From Nitrososphaerales archaeon TH5894 (GTDB lineage: Archaea > Thermoproteota > Nitrososphaeria > Nitrososphaerales > Nitrososphaeraceae), in the NCBI GenBank assembly GCA_014523485.1, contig JAATVK010000015.1, positions 1 to 5,760 on the forward strand: a stretch of DNA of 5,760 bases. The letters run 5' to 3'. A program made the translations under genes and the position numbers. Position 1 is the first letter of the stretch; each line of letters opens with the position of its first letter. The notes below the pieces were generated by a model that worked only from the letters and a program-made list of their open reading frames with translations, had not been told where the DNA came from and ran no database searches. This document shows, piece by piece, positions 1-5,552 of the stretch.

Positions 1-140
1 ATTATGAGGTTCTTGTATCTGTTGCGAAAGAAGTAAAAAGCAGGAAATTTGGAACTCTAGTTAGAAAAATATTGAAAGAAGAACATAATCATTTAGAAGT
101 ATGTACAAAATTAGCAAAACAAAATATTACTAAAGAATAG
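1..140 (+). CDS. C-terminal fragment of a protein, possibly ferritin-like
   Basis: An open frame enters from the left edge (codons in register with position 3) and closes with TAG at 138-140, giving 45 visible residues. The tail is strongly helical and charged, and contains KILKEEHNHLEVCTKLAK. The E-E-H-N-H grouping followed by a leucine-containing amphipathic helix resembles the last metal-binding helix of ferritin-like four-helix-bundle proteins (ExxH-type ligands). That resemblance is a family-level inference from one helix only; any helical protein could look like this. The start and the rest of the gene lie outside the window. The next gene begins 239 bases downstream on the same strand, so co-transcription is doubtful. 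I am confident that this is coding and unsure of the family. Confidence 0.55.
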   Translation, partial: YEVLVSVAKEVKSRKFGTLVRKILKEEHNHLEVCTKLAKQNITKE

Positions 141-356
141 TGTAATATATTCCAAAATATATGATGAATTATTGATATTGTTTTGCGATTGATAATGATG
201 GTAGAAAGATGAAGTTTGAGCAATAATATAATAATCAAATATCTAACTGTGGTTCATTTTTAAACAATAATTAAGGGTGTAGAGTTCTGGACAATGTAAA
301 GATGCTTACATAAGACATGTACAAGAATAAAGTCCTAAAAAGGAATTGATAGTCTG

Positions 357-364
357 TATAACAT
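357..364 (+). promoter_or_regulatory. Weak TATA-like element before the GT2 gene
   Basis: TATAACAT lies about 16-23 bases before the ATG at 380, and no purine-rich ribosome-binding site is present in between. In archaea with leaderless transcripts a TATA box is expected about 26 bases before the start, so this one is slightly too close and the match is weak. A longer leader with a promoter further up in the AT-rich spacer is equally possible. Confidence 0.2.
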
Positions 365-379
365 ATCAAAGAGTTTAAA

Positions 380-1381
380 ATGAGAAAAACGAGTAATATA
401 AAAGAGTATTCAAGTGCATTTATTATTCCTCATTATGCAGATGGATATGAACAAGAACAAGGAAGAAAGAAGCTATTTATTGCCGAGACGATCGAAGGAT
501 TATTTTCACAAACTGATGACGATTGGTGTGCAATAGTTGTAGTTGATCTGACTCATAATGAAGCAACCAATAATTATTTAATTCATTTAAAGCAAAAATA
601 CTATCCAAAAATTGATGTAATTTTTCTAGAACGAAATGTGGGTGCTGGAGTAAGCAGAAATTTAGGAGTCCTTAAGGCATTAGAACGTGGCAATTCTATA
701 ATACTATTCAATGACTCAGATGATATATCTCATCCAAAAAGGTTAGAAGTTGTCAAAAAAATTTTAGTAGAGAATCCTCATATTGATGTAGTTTACTCTA
801 CCTTTGAAGTAATCGATGAAAATAATAGGTTAACACCGACCGAAAAAATTTCTTCACCGATTTTGGAAATCTTAGAATCTCATTTTCAAAATCCCTTAGA
901 AGGCGATGATGTTTGGATAAAAATGGGAACAGAAACTGGGATTACTAATATAACCTCCTCTACAGCAGCACGTATAAAATTCGCATATCAATGTCCTTTT
1001 CCTAATGAAAGAGCATCAGAAGATTTTCATTGTTGGATGAGAATGTCAGCTTTTGGAGCCAACTTTAAATTTACTTCTTTAATCCCTACTAAATACAGAA
1101 TACCAAATTTTATAAAATATCAAACTTCGAGGACAAGAATAGGAATAAGTAATTTTAATCAAATAAAAGCAAGAGTAGATAGCGATGGTTTTTCTAAAGC
1201 TATTGAAATCGCACTAGCAAGAAATATCATAAAGCCTGAGGAAATACCAATGCTTAAAGGAAAATTCTATAAAAGATTAGCCAAATCTATGAAACGAGAA
1301 ATGGAAAATGAACTAGCAGATAGTCTCTTAAATAAAGCCGCACAACTAGAACATGAAAGCTTTGTTTACCTTAACAAATAG
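380..1381 (+). CDS. Family 2-like glycosyltransferase (GT-A fold)
   Basis: This 333-residue protein is predicted to transfer a sugar from a nucleotide-sugar donor to a glycan or lipid acceptor on the cytoplasmic side of the membrane. The N-terminal Rossmann-like half starts with strand SAFIIPHYAD (residues 12-21), followed by helix KKLFIAETIEGLFSQ and strand AIVVVD (51-56). GAGVSRNLG (88-96) is the usual GT2 nucleotide-contact segment, and NDSDD (111-115) is the DXD-type metal and diphosphate site. ASEDFHCWMRM (212-222) holds the acidic ED pair expected near the catalytic base. Residues 260-333 form a charged helical tail with no visible transmembrane segment, so the enzyme is probably soluble or peripheral. 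ATG at 380 is the only usual start, because an in-frame TAA lies at 359-361. No Shine-Dalgarno site is visible. The acceptor and sugar cannot be told from sequence. It appears intact, and it converges on the minus-strand glycosyltransferase ending at 1768. Confidence 0.88.
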   Translation: MRKTSNIKEYSSAFIIPHYADGYEQEQGRKKLFIAETIEGLFSQTDDDWCAIVVVDLTHNEATNNYLIHLKQKYYPKIDVIFLERNVGAGVSRNLGVLKALERGNSIILFNDSDDISHPKRLEVVKKILVENPHIDVVYSTFEVIDENNRLTPTEKISSPILEILESHFQNPLEGDDVWIKMGTETGITNITSSTAARIKFAYQCPFPNERASEDFHCWMRMSAFGANFKFTSLIPTKYRIPNFIKYQTSRTRIGISNFNQIKARVDSDGFSKAIEIALARNIIKPEEIPMLKGKFYKRLAKSMKREMENELADSLLNKAAQLEHESFVYLNK

Positions 1382-1446
1382 TTTGTTTGTTTTGCAAGTA
1401 TGACTAGGCAATCATGGAGAAAATACAAATAATCTTCTGCTTTTTT
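1381..1446 (+). terminator. T-rich tracts after the GT2 gene
   Basis: Two T-rich tracts follow the stop codon: GTTTGTTTGTTTTG at 1381-1394, and a T6 run inside CTGCTTTTTTC around 1437-1447. Archaeal RNA polymerase terminates at oligo-T runs in the non-template strand, so these are reasonable termination sites for the plus-strand gene. No hairpin precedes them. The assignment rests on position and base composition only. Confidence 0.3.
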
Positions 1447-1767
1447 CATGTACATATTATTCTAAATTCATCCTAATTATGTTACTTATATCATATCAAT
1501 AAGTGTGTCAAATTTTTTAAATGCTTAATATATCTAAGTCTAGAGCTCTATTTCTTAACCTGTGAAAATGTTCGTTTGGTCTCGGGTGAAAAAAAACTTT
1601 TGCTTTGGATAAATGAGTTAACGAGCTCGGGGTTTAATCAAATTTGATATTATTGTGAGGCCAAAACTGAAGTTATTACTACGTCACAAATTTCTAGTTT
1701 TGATAATCAATCTATAATGCATAGGATAGTCAAGCCATAGTGGTAGTAAAACAACTACCTACTATTA
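1382..1767. other. Spacer between convergent glycosyltransferase genes
   Basis: No convincing gene is seen on either strand. Directly after the GT2 stop there is a T-rich stretch (GTTTGTTTGTTTTG, 1381-1394) and a T6 run near 1440; archaeal transcription often ends at such T-rich tracts without a hairpin. Around 1659-1740 a short plus-strand frame of 26 codons without a start (reading AKTEVITTSQISSFDNQS) looks mildly protein-like but is too short to call. The right end carries the hairpin described at 1741-1773. The spacer is long for two convergent genes, which fits a region that has lost material. Confidence 0.5.
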
Positions 1768-1773
1768 CTACCA
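1741..1773 (-). terminator. Perfect inverted repeat spanning the stop of the minus-strand GT4 gene
   Basis: TGGTAGTAA (1741-1749) and TTACTACCA (1765-1773) are exact reverse complements separated by 15 bases. The right arm includes the stop codon of the minus-strand glycosyltransferase (CTA at 1768-1770 on the plus strand). In the minus-strand transcript the 9-bp stem would begin within the last codons and end in the 3' untranslated region. There is no T-run directly after it, so it is not a classic intrinsic terminator. It could instead stabilise or process the 3' end. The geometry is certain and the function is inferred. Confidence 0.35.
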
Positions 1774-2817
1774 TCTGAACGTAGGCTCATCTCCCATTAC
1801 CCCTTCGAAGATATGAAGATAATTTTTAGTCATTATTTTATCTGTAAAGAGCTTTTCAACTCTACCTCTACAAGATTCTGGCGAACATTCGTAAACCTTC
1901 TCTACATATTCTTGTAATTCTCGAGGAGTTTTAGCTAGAAAACCATTTGTTTGATTTACAATTATATCGTTTAGTCCTCCATTAGCTAGAGCAAGTACAG
2001 GTTTACCATAGGCATTCGCTTCTACAGCATATAGTCCAAAGGCCTCAATCCAGCTAGGCTTCGGACATGCAATAACAGCTTTACATTTCTTGATTAATTC
2101 TGTCTTAGTTTTATTGTCTACGAGCCCAAAGTACTGTGCCAAGCCACTAGTATTTTGGCATTTTTCTCTTATCATTTGTACATATGAAAGATCTGGTACG
2201 TGTATATCATCACCCGCTATTTTTATAGTGTTTCTTGTTCTCACTGCTAACTCTATTGAATCTTCAATTCCTTTTTCTTTGACTATTCTATTTATCGAGA
2301 GAAGATAATCTCCGTTTTTATGATTATAATTATTTGTTTCCTCTATCGGAGGAAGAGGGATTCCATGGTGGACATATCTGACAGGTATTTTAAGGATAGA
2401 CGACATATATTTAGCATGAAGCCTCGATAGTCCAATATATCTAGGGAATGGGAGCTGTTTGACAGGAACTTTTTGCCACTCTATTGTACCATGATTGGTA
2501 TGAATTATTTTCATATTTGGAAATTTCTTTGCAGAGAGATAAGAAAAGCAATGCCATGTATTATCCCATACTATTCCATTTCCACTTCCATATTCTTTTT
2601 CTAGTAGTTCCTTGTACATGAGATAATGTGCTTCTTCAGCAACCGTTCCTTCCCAGGAAGGTTCTATCGTTTCTATTATGTTAAAGTTGGACGGCAGTCC
2701 TACTCCTCCTCTTTCTCCTCCTCCTTCACCTACAGAAGAACCTCTAGCTGATATCAAAGTCACATCATGACCTTTACTGGCCACGTTTTTAGAAACCCAC
2801 ATAACGATTGCCTCCAA
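1768..2817 (-). CDS. GT4-type glycosyltransferase (GT-B fold), N-terminally damaged
   Basis: This retaining-type GT-B enzyme probably adds a sugar from a nucleotide donor during surface-glycan assembly. The first usual start is TTG at 2815-2817; in-frame codons upstream read R-S-N-G-G before a TGA at 2833-2835, so the glycine-rich GGLEAIVMWVSK segment that normally follows the first strand is at the very beginning. An intact family member would have about 25 more residues forming strand 1 and a PP-x-Y-GG loop; that part survives upstream in another frame. The acceptor domain includes IIHTNHGT (104-111) and VHHGIP (149-154). The donor domain has SINRIVKEKGIEDSIELA (174-191, R177 and K182 in the diphosphate-binding positions) and the EX7E motif EAFGLYAVE (258-266). 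Residues 31-38 are an unusual EGGGERGG stretch encoded by a pure pyrimidine/purine tract. ATG at 2802 (sixth codon) is another possible start. Probably a pseudogene or a recently damaged gene. It is convergent with the GT2 gene and divergent from the gene at 3224. Confidence 0.8.
   Translation of the reverse strand: MEAIVMWVSKNVASKGHDVTLISARGSSVGEGGGERGGVGLPSNFNIIETIEPSWEGTVAEEAHYLMYKELLEKEYGSGNGIVWDNTWHCFSYLSAKKFPNMKIIHTNHGTIEWQKVPVKQLPFPRYIGLSRLHAKYMSSILKIPVRYVHHGIPLPPIEETNNYNHKNGDYLLSINRIVKEKGIEDSIELAVRTRNTIKIAGDDIHVPDLSYVQMIREKCQNTSGLAQYFGLVDNKTKTELIKKCKAVIACPKPSWIEAFGLYAVEANAYGKPVLALANGGLNDIIVNQTNGFLAKTPRELQEYVEKVYECSPESCRGRVEKLFTDKIMTKNYLHIFEGVMGDEPTFRW
2703..2727. repeat. 25-base pure pyrimidine (plus strand) tract inside the GT4 gene
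   Basis: The plus strand has only C and T from 2703 to 2727, built from CTC/CCT triplets; the coding minus strand is therefore a GGA/GAA-rich purine run encoding EGGGERGG. It sits between the N-terminal strand-helix unit and the next strand of the acceptor domain, a position where loop length varies in the family. It looks like a simple-sequence expansion and could change length by slippage. Confidence 0.55.
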
Positions 2818-2906
2818 GCCTCCATTCGATCTTCAACAAGTGTGAGATGAAAATAATCGGGAGGTGGGGTCGGTAAATTAGGGCTACTTATAACTAATAC
2901 TTTCGT
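2760..2906 (-). pseudogene. Detached N-terminus of the GT4 gene, in another frame
   Basis: Read on the minus strand from 2903, codons give KVLVISSPNLPTPPPDYF, a good match to the expected first beta strand and the proline-rich loop of a GT4 enzyme, where the loop normally runs PP-x-x-Y-GG-x-E. Here PPPDY is followed by about 26 unrelated bases before GGA-GGC-TTG-GAG (the GGLE of the main frame). Since 26 is not a multiple of three, the two halves are out of register; this frame runs on to a TGA at 2760-2762. The codon before K is ACG, preceded directly by TAA, so the usual ATG start also appears lost (a single T-to-C change would explain it). I read this as the true 5' end of the gene, separated by a small insertion or rearrangement. 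Confidence 0.6.
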
Positions 2907-3223
2907 TTATTAACACCAATAAGTATGAGCATTGATGTTAATAATAACCATTCTAGAGATTACTTAATGGTCTATTGTATTATTATCACAACAATTAATG
3001 ATGTTTGAAATGCTTTGATACCTATTTTTCCATATAGAAAAAAGGAAAGTAACTAAAGGATATAAAAAGTGGTTACATCTTTTTGTATTCATATAACAGG
3101 GAAATGATCGTTACTTTTCAGAGCAAACGTCTATAATACTCTTCTCTAAATACTTTGTGAGCCTATAAAGAAGAAGAAAACACGAGTGGAAAAGATAGCG
3201 AGAGAGTTTGGCCTTAGCAGGAT
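2907..3223. other. Divergent spacer between the two GT4 genes
   Basis: This 317-base stretch separates the 5' ends of two divergently read genes and should hold promoters for both. On the right it contains a clear TATAAA box at 3164-3169. For the left gene I see no convincing TATA box at the expected distance, in keeping with its damaged start. A short start-less plus-strand frame (3150-3239) contains TRVEKIAREFGLSR, which resembles a helix-turn-helix piece but is too short to call. No RNA gene or large repeat is seen. Confidence 0.5.
3164..3169 (+). promoter_or_regulatory. TATA box for the ALG11-like gene
   Basis: TATAAA, followed by a purine-rich AGAAGAAGAAAA run, lies 55-60 bases before the ATG at 3224. 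With the usual archaeal spacing of about 25 bases to the start of transcription, the RNA would begin near 3190 and carry a leader of roughly 30 bases containing AGCGAGAGAG. This is the best promoter-like element in the window, but a TATA box in AT-rich DNA can arise by chance. Confidence 0.4.
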
Positions 3224-4465
3224 ATGTTGCTCTATATGAAAGTAAATGTTATACACGGAGATTTTAATCCCTGTGGAGGCGCAGAAAGACTATCACTTAC
3301 AACTATGCAGGCATTATTAGAAAAGGGAATAGATTTTGACCTTACAACCTTGAAGAGTCCTGATATATTAAAATTAGAAAATTCATATGGCCAAAATCTT
3401 GTCTCAGTTATGAAACGTATAAACAAAATTAATGTTATAAATATACTTGAAGAACTTCGGCAACAACACCAAGAAGAAGATCATAAAGATTACAATTATG
3501 ATATTACAATAAATACAAATGGTGATGCAGCTCCTTATTATCATTCATCTTTTTCAAAAAATAATGCTATTACTTATTGTCATTTTCCTAGTACAAAATA
3601 TCATATAGAATCTGAAAATATTGAATATCTAAAAACAGATCTTGGTATGATGGAAAGTTCAAAGGAGTATAAAGATATCAATAATTCAAAAAATTACAAA
3701 ACTAAGGCTCAGTTCAAGAGAAGAAAAGAATATTTTAAATTATTAAAATATGGATATTGCAATTTGATGAGGAATTCTACAGTGATTACCAATTCTGAAT
3801 TCAGTCGCAGGGCAATAGTTAATGCATTGGGGTTAGATAACATATACGTATTAAGCCCACCAATAGATGTTGAGACTTTTCATAATGCTGCATTAATGGC
3901 AAATATTGATAATGAAACAGATGATATCATTCTTGTAATATCCAGAATTGCTCCTCACAAGAAAATAGAAAATGCAATCAGGCTTGCAAAAATATTAAAA
4001 GATAACAATATAGGCAAAGGAATGAAAATCGTTGGAAATCTTTACTATTATTTTTTTGATTATTATTCAGAACTTAAGCAGATGGTTCAAGATCTTGGTT
4101 TGACTGATTATATTACATTTGAAATTAATGCTAGCTTAGATAAGTTACTTTCTATCATACGAGAATCCAGAGTATACTTTCATCCAATGATAGGAGAGCA
4201 TTTTGGTATGGCAGTATTAGAAGCTATGGCTGCTGGACTAATCCCAGTGGTTCCAAATGAAGGTGGCGTTATAGAGTTTGTTCCACAAAAATATCAATTT
4301 AATACAATAGAACAGGCTGCTGAAATTATAATATATGTTTTTAACCATTTGTCAAAGACAGAGCGAATTAAGATAAGTGATGAAATTAATAAATTCTCAA
4401 ATTCTCATTATATTGAGGGATTTCAGAATATATTAAAGGAATTATTATCTCGAAAAAGGAAATAA
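3224..4465 (+). CDS. ALG11-like GT4 glycosyltransferase
   Basis: This 413-residue GT-B enzyme resembles eukaryotic ALG11, which adds alpha-1,2-mannose from GDP-mannose to dolichol-linked oligosaccharide; here a similar step in a lipid-linked or surface glycan is likely, though donor and acceptor are unproven. Features in order: KVNVIHGDFNPCGGAERL (6-23) with the GGAE loop; ITYCHFPSTKYHI (116-128), like the HYP segment of ALG11; FKLLKYGYCNLMRNSTVITNS (171-191), matching the family's linker helix and strand; SPPID (211-215); ISRIAPHKKIENAI (239-252) with R241 and K246/K247 for the diphosphate; GEHFGMAVLE (324-333), carrying the EX7E motif E325/E333, followed by AMAAGLIPVVPNEGG (334-348), the family's signature region. 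No transmembrane helix is seen, unlike eukaryotic ALG11. ATG 3224 gives M-L-L-Y-M; the second ATG at 3236 leaves a neater MKVNVIHGD start and may be the true one. The gene appears intact. Confidence 0.87.
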   Translation: MLLYMKVNVIHGDFNPCGGAERLSLTTMQALLEKGIDFDLTTLKSPDILKLENSYGQNLVSVMKRINKINVINILEELRQQHQEEDHKDYNYDITINTNGDAAPYYHSSFSKNNAITYCHFPSTKYHIESENIEYLKTDLGMMESSKEYKDINNSKNYKTKAQFKRRKEYFKLLKYGYCNLMRNSTVITNSEFSRRAIVNALGLDNIYVLSPPIDVETFHNAALMANIDNETDDIILVISRIAPHKKIENAIRLAKILKDNNIGKGMKIVGNLYYYFFDYYSELKQMVQDLGLTDYITFEINASLDKLLSIIRESRVYFHPMIGEHFGMAVLEAMAAGLIPVVPNEGGVIEFVPQKYQFNTIEQAAEIIIYVFNHLSKTERIKISDEINKFSNSHYIEGFQNILKELLSRKRK

Positions 4466-4525
4466 TGATGGTTACTAGTATAAGTATTACTTGTTTAATT
4501 GAATGATACACTATTTTTGCTACTC

Positions 4526-4547
4526 ACAATCATAATTTGATGATTGT
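4526..4547 (+). terminator. Hairpin after the ALG11-like gene
   Basis: ACAATCAT (4526-4533) and ATGATTGT (4540-4547) are exact reverse complements around a 6-base loop, about 60 bases after the stop codon. An AT-rich tract (AATTATTCATT) follows, without a real T-run. An earlier T5 run at 4514-4518 could also serve as an archaeal terminator. The stem is AT-rich and weak. A role in ending or stabilising the upstream transcript is inferred from position only. Confidence 0.3.
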
Positions 4548-4579
4548 AATTATTCATTCGAGATTAACTATTAATGATA

Positions 4580-4618
4580 TAAAGATATTGGCTCAATAAG
4601 TAAGGATAAATATCTTTA
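4580..4618. repeat. 10-bp perfect inverted repeat upstream of the small gene
   Basis: TAAAGATATT (4580-4589) and AATATCTTTA (4609-4618) are exact reverse complements with a 19-base spacer. Arm centres are about 29 bases apart, close to three helical turns, so it could be an operator bound by a dimeric regulator as well as an RNA stem. It lies about 95 bases before the small gene at 4714. AT-rich DNA makes such repeats easier to find by chance. Confidence 0.35.
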
Positions 4619-4687
4619 ATCAAAGCCTTCAATCAATTAACAATGGAATTATCTATAAAAGAAGATTCGGATTTTGTAAAAAATAAT

Positions 4688-4693
4688 TTTAAA
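4688..4693 (+). promoter_or_regulatory. TATA-like box for a leaderless transcript of the small gene
   Basis: TTTAAA at 4688-4693 is centred about 24 bases before the ATG at 4714, near the spacing expected when an archaeal transcript starts at or just before the initiation codon. No Shine-Dalgarno sequence separates them, which agrees with a leaderless message. The surroundings are very AT-rich, so the match is suggestive only. Confidence 0.3.
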
Positions 4694-4713
4694 TTTGAAT
4701 AAGATAATATCAA

Positions 4714-5066
4714 ATGGAAAATAAAAATTTAGTTAATGATTCTTCCTATCCTCCTGACAACGGTCTAACTGCTGCAGAACACCTTATATCGTCTTACAAG
4801 GAGTTCTTAGCTAAATCTGCGAAATTATTTCCTAAAGTTGATCAAAAATTGTTATTAGATATGATAGATCTTGAAACTACATATAAAGATTGGGAGGGTA
4901 GTGTTTTATTAAAGATCGTATATTCTTCAAATTTACTAGTAAATACAGAGAAAAAGAGGAAATATATAAAAAATATCAAAAGATGCCTGATGAGGTAATA
5001 GAAGGTAGAACATTGAGAGTTAAACTTGTAAGAATGTATATCAAAAACTTAGGAATTAATAAATAG
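4714..5066 (+). pseudogene. Small helical protein of unknown function, interrupted by an apparent one-base frameshift
   Basis: The ATG at 4714 opens a 94-codon frame that closes at 4998, but its last residues (RKYIKNIKRCLMR) look out of frame. From the A5 run at 4951-4955 a second frame carries on convincingly, reading EEIYKKYQKMPDEVIEGRT and then LRVKLVRMYIKNLGINK, to TAG at 5064-5066. Restoring one A, or slipping back one base on AAA-AAG, joins them into a 117-residue protein: a polar start (1-20), then amphipathic helices including SYKEFLAKSAKLF (27-39) and KLLLDMIDLETTYKDWEGSVLLKIVY (45-70, written here only for position), and a basic C-terminal helix. There is no signal peptide, transmembrane segment or cysteine motif, and I do not recognise the family. 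The only usual start is 4714, since an in-frame TAA lies at 4705-4707. It may be a decayed gene, a homopolymer sequencing error, or programmed -1 frameshifting. Confidence 0.65.
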
Positions 5067-5185
5067 TGATAATGATATTGAGTTCCTTAGTGGTTCAGCA
5101 ACCTTAACCCCATTAGATTCATATTCAGATTCAGTATAAATAGTAACAAAAAAGTTCTAATACCAGATTTTCTTTTTGTAGGCAT
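5049..5185 (-). pseudogene. Possible decayed 45-residue gene, frameshifted at an A6/T6 run
   Basis: On the minus strand an ATG at 5183-5185 opens MPTKRKSGIRT and then meets a T6 run (A6 at 5148-5153 on the plus strand). The same frame continues as a low-complexity leucine/asparagine string to a stop at 5087. The adjacent frame reads FFVTIYTESEYESNGVKVA then EPLRNSISLS before a stop at 5049-5051, which looks far more like protein. Adding one base in the run joins both into 45 residues. The end overlaps the 3' end of the plus-strand small gene by 18 bases. No family is recognised. This could be chance, but the charged, varied composition is unusual for noncoding AT-rich DNA. Confidence 0.28.
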
Positions 5186-5193
5186 AATTTACA

Positions 5194-5520
5194 TTAGATT
5201 CGATGATCTGAATGTGCAAAATTAAATAATTTTTTAATATTAATCAATACTAAATATAATGTAATATTAGACTCCCCTGGACGAATCTTCTCTCCACCAA
5301 CTTCTGTAAAACATAGATGAACCAAATCATTGTAGCTGAAACCTACTAACATTTTTAAAATAGGCCTACTAATAATAGATAAAATTTAGAAACGTAAACT
5401 ATTAAATGACGATACTTTTTAGATGACCATACTACATGAAAGATTTCCACTTTTACTAATAATAACTACTTTATTCATTTGTTGTATGTTTAAATGACTA
5501 TTTACGTCTATAATTTTCAT
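5194..5520 (-). pseudogene. Possible remnant of a small minus-strand gene with in-frame stops
   Basis: A 52-residue frame from ATG at 5350-5352 to TAA at 5194-5196 reads MLVGFSYNDLVHLCFTEVGG then EKIRPGESNITLYL and a hydrophobic, basic tail; the first 35 or so residues look like real protein. The frame stays open upstream of that ATG (ILSIISRPILK) back to a TAA. Further up in the same frame lies a 33-residue frame from ATG at 5518-5520 (MKIIDVNSHLNIQQMNKVVI and then ISKSGNLSCSMVI), ending at a TAA at 5419-5421. Two in-frame stops thus separate pieces that could once have been one protein of about 108 residues. I recognise no family. Alternatives are two tiny unrelated genes, or chance. Confidence 0.3.
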
Positions 5521-5535
5521 CTCTCAGTTGAGATT

Positions 5536-5552
5536 CTTTAAATATTTTAAAG
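5536..5552 (-). promoter_or_regulatory. Palindromic TATA-like element
   Basis: CTTTAAA (5536-5542) and TTTAAAG (5546-5552) are exact reverse complements around a 3-base spacer. On the minus strand the further TTTAAA copy is centred about 28 bases before the ATG at 5520, the right place for a leaderless archaeal promoter driving the possible remnant gene. Its symmetry means it could work in either direction or be a regulator site. Confidence is low because the sequence is very AT-rich. Confidence 0.25.

Noticed and set aside
141..379. Spacer checked for RNA genes, repeats or a small gene
   Set aside because: Only AT-rich sequence with short broken frames was seen; no stem or repeat stood out beyond the weak TATA-like element at its end.
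1659..1740. 26-codon plus-strand frame reading AKTEVITTSQISSFDNQS
   Set aside because: It has no proper start, is very short and has no recognisable motif; mildly protein-like composition alone is not enough.
2090..2308. Plus-strand 72-codon frame
   Set aside because: It lies wholly inside the minus-strand GT4 gene, over its conserved donor-binding region, and its translation is hydrophobic antisense with no recognisable features.
3232..3426. Minus-strand 64-codon frame
   Set aside because: It is antisense to the conserved N-terminus of the ALG11-like gene and shows no independent coding features.
4643..4702. 19-residue frame (MELSIKEDSDFVKNNFKFE) ending 11 bases before the small gene
   Set aside because: The length is easily reached by chance and there is no promoter or ribosome-binding support; a leader peptide cannot be shown.
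5080..5130. GGTTCAGCAACC-like stretch suggestive of a tRNA arm
   Set aside because: No acceptor, anticodon or D-arm pairing could be assembled around it.
5519..5534. ATCTC...GAGAT inverted repeat next to the possible start at 5520
   Set aside because: Five-base arms are expected by chance and no further symmetry supports a regulatory site.
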